Assembly: GCA_030690515.1 (NCBI GenBank)
Contig: JAUYGP010000483.1
Span: 1-10,428 of the forward strand
Direction of reading: 5' to 3'
From: Giesbergeria sp.
GTDB taxonomy: Bacteria; Pseudomonadota; Gammaproteobacteria; Burkholderiales; Burkholderiaceae_C
DNA: 10,428 nucleotides
Part shown: positions 5,798-10,428 of the stretch, piece by piece
Layout of the letters: every line of letters begins with the position of its first letter
Numbering within the stretch: position 1 is the first letter of the stretch
Translations under genes and position numbers: made by a program
Notes under the pieces: generated by a model
What the model was told of the DNA's origin: nothing
Database searches by the model: none
What the model saw: only the letters and a program-made list of their open reading frames with translations

Positions 5798-8077
5798 TCA
5801 GAACTGCAGGTTCAGGCCGATGCGCCAGGCACGGCCGGGGTCCACCACGATGGAGGGATCTTCACGGTCGTAGCGACCATCCATGTTGGAGTCACCCGAG
5901 CCGCGCGAGGTGACGTAGTAGCGCTTGTCGAATACGTTTTCCAGACGGACATAGGCGCTCAGGCGCGCCCCGGGCCAGGAAGAGATCTTGGTGCTGTACT
6001 GCGCCGTGAGGTGCAGCAGGGTGCGGCCGGGGAGTTTTTCCTGGTTGATTTCATCGGCCCAGGATGTGCCCTTGTAGTCGATCTCGCCGCTGAGCATCCA
6101 GCCGGGAGCCGGCGTGTGGTTGGCCCGCAGATTGACCTGATGGGGCGACGTGCGCGGGATTTTTTTGCCCGTGTTGTTGAACTGACCCACCGTGAAGTTG
6201 CTCTGCCAAAAGCCAGGGTTGGCGCGTTGCGCTGCCGTGGGATTGGCGACATAGGTGCCATTGGCGTTCCCATAGGTCTGGTAGTAGCTGTCGTACCGGG
6301 TGAACCAGGAATCCAGGAAGGTATAGGCCGCATCGAACGACCATTGGCGGTGCGGCTGTGTGCGCAGCTCCAACTCCAGCCCGCGGCTTCGCGCTCCCCC
6401 GATATTGCGAAACTGCGAACCGCCGCCCGCCGGGTTGTTGGTGCCCGCGTACTGGCCGTTGCTGTCAAGGATGAAATCCTTGCGATCGACCTGGAACACT
6501 GCGGCATTCAGGCTCGACGGCCAGCCCGCCAGTTGCATCTGGTGTTTGAGACCGATCTCGAAACTTGTGGCCTTTTCCGGCTTCAGGTCAGGGTTGCCCT
6601 GCACCAGCGCGTTGGTGGTGGTCTGCCCCCGGTAAAGCTGCTCGGCCGTGGGTGCACGAAAGCCCGTCGAGATGGCGGCATGCAGCGAAGTATCCTTGTC
6701 CAATGCATGTGTGAGGCCCAGGCGATAGCTGCTCACATCAAAATCCTTGCCCTCATTCACGGTTTGATTGCCGTTGCCAGCGACTGGCAGGGCATTGAAG
6801 CGCACACCGATGCGGTCATGGCGCAGGTTGAAGGTGGCCACGGTTTTATCCGTCAGGCCGTACTTCGCTTCTCCGTAAAGAGCCTGGTTGGTCTCGACGG
6901 TATCGTCGTCACTCAGCACGGTCCCGGCGGTCGTCACCGGCCCCGTCGGACGTGAACGGTAGCTATTGAGTGCTTCTGAATGGTTTACAAAAGTACCGCG
7001 TTTAACCTCCAACCCGCCCATGAGCGCCAATCGGTCGAATCGTGTGCGAAATTCTGTCTTGAGGCCGCGCTGGATCTGTGAATAGTCTGTGATGGCGCTG
7101 TAGTCTTGCGCAGCGGAAGTGCTCGCCCCCGTGGCCGTAAAGCGCATCGGCGCATACCAAAAAGAGGTGTCGTCCTGGTACTGGTACAGCACCGCCAGGA
7201 AATTGGAACGATCGTCCAGATCGTTGGAATACGTCAGGTTGTATCGGCTCAACGCCACATTGAAGTTGCGGCTGTACCCTCGCCCGCCATCCACGCCTTT
7301 GGGGTCATTCAAGGCATTGGTCTCTCCGGTCACGCTACCTTCGCGGTCCCGAAAGCGATCCGACTTCTCGAAACCAAAGCTCAGATCGCTTTTTGCATCC
7401 AGCGCGTACTTCAGATTGCCTGAAAAGGTTTTGCTGTAAGTGCGTGACATGAAGTAATAACCATCCTGGTCGCGGTCGCTGTACTGGATGTGCCCCGTCA
7501 CATCGTCCATGGCAAAGCCTGCGCGAACCGAGGCGCGCCGGTAGCCAGAGGAACCCACATCGGTTTCAGCCTTGATGCCCTGCTGACCCGCCCCCCGCTT
7601 GGTGGTGATGACCACGGCCCCGGCCAGCGCATCCTCGCCGTACAGGTAGGACGCACTGCCTTTGATGACCTTGATCGACTCGATGTTGTCGATATCGATG
7701 TTGACCTTACCGGTGCGCTCGAACACGGGCACTCCGTCAATGATGATCGCCACACCGGGTTTTTCCCCCATGTAGCGCTGGTTCTCGACACCGCGCAGCT
7801 TGATCTTGACGGTCTCGCCATCCCCCTGCAAATCGGCCGTCACGCCGCTGACGCTGCGCAGTACTTCGATCAGGTTCTTGGCGTGTTGCTCCTCCACCTG
7901 CTTGCGCGAAATCGTGATGCTGGACACCGGGTCTGTGGCCGACGAGGAAAAACGGTCATCGATGGCCGAGCCCGTGATGGTGATGGGCCCGAGGGCATCG
8001 GTGGGCTGGGCATAGGCCAGTGGGCACAGGCCCATGGCACCCAGGCAGGCCAGACTGACGGAAGAAAGACGCAACAT
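5798..8077 (-). CDS. TonB-dependent outer-membrane receptor, likely for heme or another metallo-tetrapyrrole
   Basis: This 759-aa outer-membrane beta-barrel receptor has a signal peptide (1-23, AYA|QP), a TonB box-like PITITG (31-36), a plug domain (about 45-160) ending in the typical IESIKVIKGSASYLYGEDALAGAVVITTK-type region, and a barrel ending in the aromatic residue Phe759 needed for barrel assembly. FRAP (473-476) and NPDL (495-498) match the conserved FRAP...NPxL block found in heme receptors and many other TonB receptors. No His lies between them, although classical heme receptors have one there. Two DxDxDG-like stretches (201-206 and 729-740) could bind calcium. The start at 8077 is preferred because a Shine-Dalgarno precedes it and a clean signal peptide follows; an in-frame GTG at 8212 would add 45 unlikely residues. 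It is first in the operon with exbB-exbD-tonB-cobN. The heme/tetrapyrrole assignment comes from the CobN/HmuS neighbour; a corrinoid or a metal chelate remains possible. Confidence 0.92.
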   Translation of the reverse strand: MLRLSSVSLACLGAMGLCPLAYAQPTDALGPITITGSAIDDRFSSSATDPVSSITISRKQVEEQHAKNLIEVLRSVSGVTADLQGDGETVKIKLRGVENQRYMGEKPGVAIIIDGVPVFERTGKVNIDIDNIESIKVIKGSASYLYGEDALAGAVVITTKRGAGQQGIKAETDVGSSGYRRASVRAGFAMDDVTGHIQYSDRDQDGYYFMSRTYSKTFSGNLKYALDAKSDLSFGFEKSDRFRDREGSVTGETNALNDPKGVDGGRGYSRNFNVALSRYNLTYSNDLDDRSNFLAVLYQYQDDTSFWYAPMRFTATGASTSAAQDYSAITDYSQIQRGLKTEFRTRFDRLALMGGLEVKRGTFVNHSEALNSYRSRPTGPVTTAGTVLSDDDTVETNQALYGEAKYGLTDKTVATFNLRHDRIGVRFNALPVAGNGNQTVNEGKDFDVSSYRLGLTHALDKDTSLHAAISTGFRAPTAEQLYRGQTTTNALVQGNPDLKPEKATSFEIGLKHQMQLAGWPSSLNAAVFQVDRKDFILDSNGQYAGTNNPAGGGSQFRNIGGARSRGLELELRTQPHRQWSFDAAYTFLDSWFTRYDSYYQTYGNANGTYVANPTAAQRANPGFWQSNFTVGQFNNTGKKIPRTSPHQVNLRANHTPAPGWMLSGEIDYKGTSWADEINQEKLPGRTLLHLTAQYSTKISSWPGARLSAYVRLENVFDKRYYVTSRGSGDSNMDGRYDREDPSIVVDPGRAWRIGLNLQF

Positions 8078-8082
8078 GAAAA

Positions 8083-8087
8083 CCTCT
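8083..8087 (-). promoter_or_regulatory. Ribosome-binding site of the receptor gene
   Basis: AGAGG on the minus strand lies 5 nt upstream of the ATG at 8077. It decides the start in favour of the 759-aa reading, whose first residues form a signal peptide, over the upstream in-frame GTG. Confidence 0.7.
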
Positions 8088-8171
8088 GTGAATTCAGGTA
8101 CAGGAATAGAAGAGAACGCCCAGAACGAACCAGACGCGCCCGCACGCCATGCCCAGCACCGGGCGACGGCT

Positions 8172-8222
8172 TCAGTCCAGCGGACAATGCAGGCGAAAAA
8201 GACGCGCTTCACCGGGGGCCAT
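8172..8222 (-). CDS. Possible 16-aa leader peptide ORF upstream of the receptor
   Basis: A tiny ORF reads MAPGEARLFRLHCPLD and stops 94 nt before the receptor start. It is preceded by a near-perfect Shine-Dalgarno, GGAGGT (8227-8232), 4 nt from the ATG, stronger than that of most genes nearby. It begins 26 nt after the stop of the upstream DUF2946 gene. It could be a leader peptide coupling translation to expression of the operon, or a chance ORF in GC-rich DNA. A short G/C stem is possible downstream (8137-8142 with 8160-8165), but there is no U-run that would make a clear attenuator. I do not recognise the peptide. Confidence 0.25.
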   Translation of the reverse strand: MAPGEARLFRLHCPLD

Positions 8223-8248
8223 GAGCACCTCCGGTAACAGCCACCGTT

Positions 8249-8626
8249 TCAACTCCACCAGGGCGGCGGAGCGCGCATGGGTGCCATGAGCAGCACCCTG
8301 TCCCTGCGATCGGAAGAATGCGTTGCATCCACGCCATGGAGGCCCGGCAGCACCTGTGGCGCAGCCACCAAGTGCGATGGCAAGTTCCCGGAAGAATCGA
8401 TCAACACGGCCACGTGGGCCATGCACCAGGCGCAGGTCGGTCCCAGCCCCGGGACAGGAGCCGGGGCGTCGTTACTCTCTGCAGCCCTCTCCATGGACAC
8501 CCACTGCATACCCTGTGGCGTGCAGACTTCTGTGACGGGGCCACTGGCCAGCGTCGAGACCAGCAACGCCCCCAGAAGACCCTGAAAGGCCGAAAACAGC
8601 AGGATCCACAACAGTCCGCGACACAT
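8249..8626 (-). CDS. DUF2946 family protein (second copy)
   Basis: A small protein of 125 aa from the ATG at 8626. It has an N-terminal hydrophobic helix (LLWILLFSAFQGLLGALLVSTL), a VCTPQGMQWV segment, a CAWCMAHVAVL motif (Cys-x-x-Cys-x-x-His) and a C-terminal MRAPP. All four are in the order typical of DUF2946, a family of unknown function that is exported or membrane-anchored and often found near TonB receptors or copper-related genes. The Cys/His motif suggests metal or heme binding, but this is inference. The start is uncertain: the ATG lacks a clear ribosome-binding site, and an in-frame GTG at 8704 preceded by a G-run would add 26 residues with more positive charge before the helix. It lies 147 nt after the first DUF2946 gene and 171 nt before the receptor gene, in the same direction. 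Confidence 0.75.
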   Translation of the reverse strand: MCRGLLWILLFSAFQGLLGALLVSTLASGPVTEVCTPQGMQWVSMERAAESNDAPAPVPGLGPTCAWCMAHVAVLIDSSGNLPSHLVAAPQVLPGLHGVDATHSSDRRDRVLLMAPMRAPPPWWS

Positions 8627-8773
8627 CAGTGCACGCGCACGCTGGCGCCCGCCGTGCAGGGCCAGACCGGTATCGAACAGGAAAAAAATAGAACGCTGAG
8701 GCACCTGCCCCCCTATGCTGCGACAAACCCAACGCGCGGGCACCTACCGTGCTCGCGGCCTCTTAAAGAGCGT

Positions 8774-9163
8774 TCAGGCCAGAGGGGGGGCGCGCGAAAG
8801 CGCTTTGCGCCAGACTGCGGACGTGAAGCCCACGCGGTAGAACGCGGGCGGCATTTCCTGGGCGCAGCGCAGCAGGGGTGTGGTGACGATAGCCTGCACT
8901 GGCACAGCCACGTTGGAGGCATGCAGACTGCACCAGAGGCAGTGTTGCTGCCGAGCCTGTGGATCGGCTGAGCCATCTTCATCGGACGGCGTTGCCTCGG
9001 CAGCCATCAGGAACATGCCCGTGCTGCCGCAGACCTCCATTCCCACGCCACGATCGCTGCCAGAGGTCAGCGCATGGGCCAGGGTGGGCGCCAGCGCGCC
9101 GAACATGATCGCCAGCATCGCCGACCAGGCGATGAGGATGCGGTGCATGCGGGTGGCGGACAT
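8774..9163 (-). CDS. DUF2946 family protein (first copy)
   Basis: A 129-aa product from the ATG at 9163, with a signal peptide or membrane anchor (RMHRILIAWSAMLAIMFGALAPTLAHA), a VCGSTGMFLM segment, a HCLWCSLHA motif and a C-terminal SRAPP. This is the same arrangement as the neighbouring gene, and both fit DUF2946. The two share motifs but little else, so they are paralogues and not a recent duplication. Function is unknown; the CxWCxxH motif, export and position before a TonB receptor operon hint at metal handling in the periplasm. The ATG at 9148 (MHRIL) is an alternative start. A GTG at 9220 overlaps the xerC stop as GTGA and would add 19 residues, but it lacks a ribosome-binding site and spoils the signal peptide. 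Confidence 0.78.
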   Translation of the reverse strand: MSATRMHRILIAWSAMLAIMFGALAPTLAHALTSGSDRGVGMEVCGSTGMFLMAAEATPSDEDGSADPQARQQHCLWCSLHASNVAVPVQAIVTTPLLRCAQEMPPAFYRVGFTSAVWRKALSRAPPLA

Positions 9164-9170
9164 CGCGGCA

Positions 9171-9194
9171 GTGTAACGAAAGGCATCGCTACAC
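9171..9194. promoter_or_regulatory. Inverted repeat in the xerC-DUF2946 gap, possible operator or mRNA hairpin
   Basis: GTGTAACG and CGCTACAC form 8-bp arms with one mismatch (a G-U pair in RNA) around an 8-nt centre. It fills most of the 53-nt gap between the xerC stop and the chosen DUF2946 start, ending 7 nt from the ATG. It could be a regulator-binding site or a hairpin affecting translation start. I cannot match it to a known operator, and no convincing -35/-10 pair is visible. Confidence 0.3.
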
Positions 9195-9216
9195 CTTTTG
9201 CTTTGCCGCAAGAACT

Positions 9217-10179
9217 TCACTTGCGCCGCGCCCGCGGGTGGGCCTGGTCGTACACCTTGGCCAGGTGCTGGTAATCCAGCCGGGTGTACACCTGCGTGGT
9301 GGTGATGCTGGCGTGTCCCAGCAGCTCCTGCACGGCGCGCAGGTCGCCGCTCGATTGCAGCAGGTGGCTGGCGAACGAGTGGCGCAGCATGTGCGGGTGC
9401 ACAGGCGTGGTCAGGCCGGCCTGCCCGCTGCGCTGGCGCAGGCGCAGCCAGACCGACTGCGCCGACAGCCGCTTGCCGCGCTGGCCCACGAACAAGGCGG
9501 TGTCCAGCGCGCCGGGTGCAAAGGGCGTGGCGCGCAGTTGCAGCCAGGCCTGTAGCGCCTGCAGCGCCGCAGCGCCCACGGGTAGGCTGCGGCGTTTGCT
9601 GCCCTTGCCCAGCACATGGGCCTCGGCGCCCTGCAGGTCGATCCAGCCTCGGCCCAGGCGCTCGGTATCGGGGCCGGCGGCGGCGTCCAGCCCCACCAGT
9701 TCGCCCACGCGCAGACCGCAGCCATAGAGCAGCTCGACCATGGCCGCGTCTCGCGCCTCCAGCCAGGGGTCTGCGCCGCCCTCGGCGTAGTTGGCCAGGC
9801 GTACTGCGTCGTCCACGCCCAATGCCTTGGGCAGGGGTTTGGGCGCCTTCGGGGCGCGCACGTCCTGCACCGGGTTGTGCCCGGTCAGCCCCTGACGGGT
9901 GGCCCAGACGAAGAAACCGCGCCAGCCCGAGAGAATGAGCGCAATGCCGCGCCCACTGCGCCCGCCACTGTGCATCTGCGCCACAAAGCGGCGGATGTGG
10001 GCGGTCTGCAATTGCAATAGCGGCACGTTGACCCCGGCCGCAAACTGCGAGAGCCTTTCAAGGTCGAGGGTGTAGAGGGTGTGCGTGCGCGCGGCCAGCC
10101 GCTTTTCGACGCGTACATGCTCCAGGTAGCGCAGCACCAGTGGGTCGGTGGGCGGCGGTGTGGGCAGAGCGTCGGGCAT
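9217..10179 (-). CDS. xerC: Tyrosine recombinase XerC
   Basis: XerC works with XerD at the dif site to resolve chromosome dimers before cell division. The 320-aa product has the N-terminal SAM-like core-binding domain (about 12-98) and the C-terminal catalytic domain (about 115-310). All catalytic residues of the family are present: Arg157 in YGCGLRVGEL, Lys192 in GKGSKRR, His263 and Arg266 in HPHMLRHSFASHLL, His289 in ELLGHAS and the nucleophile Tyr298 in TTTQVYTRLD. Length is slightly above the usual 300 aa because of a Pro-rich start and a short insert near 165-178 (DAAAGPDTERLGRG). The start at 10179 gives the normal XerC N-terminus; upstream in-frame codons run into the repeat-like intergenic DNA. 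The DUF484 gene upstream matches the conserved DUF484-xerC order of beta- and gammaproteobacteria, which separates it from phage or integron integrases and from XerD. Confidence 0.92.
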   Translation of the reverse strand: MPDALPTPPPTDPLVLRYLEHVRVEKRLAARTHTLYTLDLERLSQFAAGVNVPLLQLQTAHIRRFVAQMHSGGRSGRGIALILSGWRGFFVWATRQGLTGHNPVQDVRAPKAPKPLPKALGVDDAVRLANYAEGGADPWLEARDAAMVELLYGCGLRVGELVGLDAAAGPDTERLGRGWIDLQGAEAHVLGKGSKRRSLPVGAAALQALQAWLQLRATPFAPGALDTALFVGQRGKRLSAQSVWLRLRQRSGQAGLTTPVHPHMLRHSFASHLLQSSGDLRAVQELLGHASITTTQVYTRLDYQHLAKVYDQAHPRARRK

Positions 10180-10246
10180 GGGTTCAACCGGCCATGAAGA
10201 ACACCGGGCGGCCGACCCAAGCGAAAGGGCCGGGCCGCTGCAACGG

Positions 10247-10338
10247 GCGCAGCGCCAGCGCGGGACGCCGAGCAAGGGCCGCCCCGCAGCAAGGTCCCCT
10301 TTGGGGGGGAGGGCGCCGCAGGCGACTCAGGGGGGGCT
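10247..10338 (-). repeat. C-rich intergenic repeat-like element between the DUF484 gene and xerC
   Basis: On the minus strand this stretch begins directly after the DUF484 stop with AGCCCCCCCTGAGTCGCC. It continues with a CGCC/GGCG mini-hairpin, a C-run facing GGGG (CCCCAAAGGGG), and a GGGGCGGCCCTTGCTCGGCG segment. I recall very similar sequence after many stop codons in Comamonadaceae genomes, which suggests a dispersed REP-like element. Only one copy is in the window, so the repeat nature cannot be shown here. Its stems could also act as a transcript 3' end, though there is no U-run. The boundary toward xerC is approximate. Confidence 0.45.
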
Positions 10339-10428
10339 TCACTTCAGCCGCTGCAGCGCAGCGCTGGCCAGCTCGGACATGCGGGAGAGGAAGTCGGTGC
10401 CCATGGTGGCGTCAAAGCGCTGCGGGTC
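10339..10428 (-). CDS. C-terminal end of a DUF484 family protein (partial, runs off right edge)
   Basis: The last 29 codons are visible, reading DPQRFDATMGTDFLSRMSE and then LASAALQRLK before a TGA stop. The pattern of Asp-Pro-x-Arg-Phe, a Met-Gly-Thr-x-Phe/Tyr-Leu turn and a final amphipathic helix matches the end of DUF484 proteins (GAF-like fold, function unknown). These lie upstream of xerC in many beta- and gammaproteobacteria, often after dapF. The call relies on both this short tail and the xerC context. A 159-nt gap separates it from xerC, wider than in gammaproteobacteria, because the repeat-like element sits there. Confidence 0.7.
   Translation of the reverse strand, partial: DPQRFDATMGTDFLSRMSELASAALQRLK

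Noticed and set aside
5528..6955. Long plus-strand open frame (475 codons) opposite exbB and the receptor gene
   Set aside because: It crosses the boundary of two well-supported genes on the other strand and has no domain or ribosome-binding site that I can see.
8078..8212. Receptor start at the in-frame GTG at 8212 (804 aa)
   Set aside because: The added 45 residues are Trp/Cys-rich and put a standard signal peptide in the interior. The ATG at 8077 has its own Shine-Dalgarno.
8078..8250. Cobalamin riboswitch in the receptor leader
   Set aside because: Segments such as GTTGAAACGGTGG and CCCGGTGCTGGGC recall parts of it, but the conserved core (GCCACTG, GGGAAGGC, AGCCAGGAGACC-like blocks in order) is absent.
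8761..8773. Short palindrome CTCTTAAAGAG after the first DUF2946 gene as a terminator
   Set aside because: The arms are only 5 bp with a 1-nt centre, too tight for an RNA hairpin, and no U-run follows on the minus strand.
9217..10179. xerC read as the integrase of a mobile element
   Set aside because: No att-like direct repeats, tRNA target or phage genes are visible, and the DUF484 gene beside it is the standard chromosomal context of xerC.

Overview
The window is GC-rich chromosomal DNA from a Gram-negative bacterium, most likely a betaproteobacterium of the family Comamonadaceae. Three things point there: a TonB-dependent outer-membrane receptor, the gene order DUF484 then xerC, and a C-rich intergenic element next to xerC of a kind I recall from Acidovorax/Comamonas-type genomes. 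All supported genes lie on the minus strand, so transcription runs from the right edge to the left edge. I see no tRNA, rRNA, CRISPR array or insertion sequence.

Right side (9217-10428): the tail of a DUF484-family gene, a roughly 160-bp intergenic stretch holding the repeat-like element, and xerC, the tyrosine recombinase for chromosome dimer resolution. This is a conserved housekeeping neighbourhood. Middle (8249-9163): two small secreted or membrane-anchored proteins of the DUF2946 family, each with a CxWCxxH motif, so probably metal-related. A 171-bp leader follows, with a tiny ORF behind a strong ribosome-binding site.

Left side (1-8077): a tightly packed six-gene operon. In order: a TonB-dependent receptor (759 aa), a short ExbB (141 aa), ExbD (123 aa), TonB (248 aa), a 1395-aa CobN-family chelatase with a signal peptide and a C-terminal membrane anchor, and the first 20 codons of a further membrane protein, probably a second MotA/TolQ/ExbB-type proton channel. 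Junctions are 9 nt, 2 nt, a 4-nt ATGA overlap, 1 nt and another 4-nt ATGA overlap, which implies one translationally coupled transcript.

The layout suggests a self-contained uptake machine for a tetrapyrrole (heme, another metalloporphyrin or a corrinoid). The receptor imports it with its own TonB-ExbB-ExbD motor. The membrane-anchored CobN-like protein then handles the metal on the periplasmic side. It resembles the hmuRSTUV heme operon of Bacteroidetes, where the CobN homologue HmuS has been reported to remove iron from heme, but here the complete TonB-ExbBD motor is built into the operon. The substrate and reaction direction are inference.
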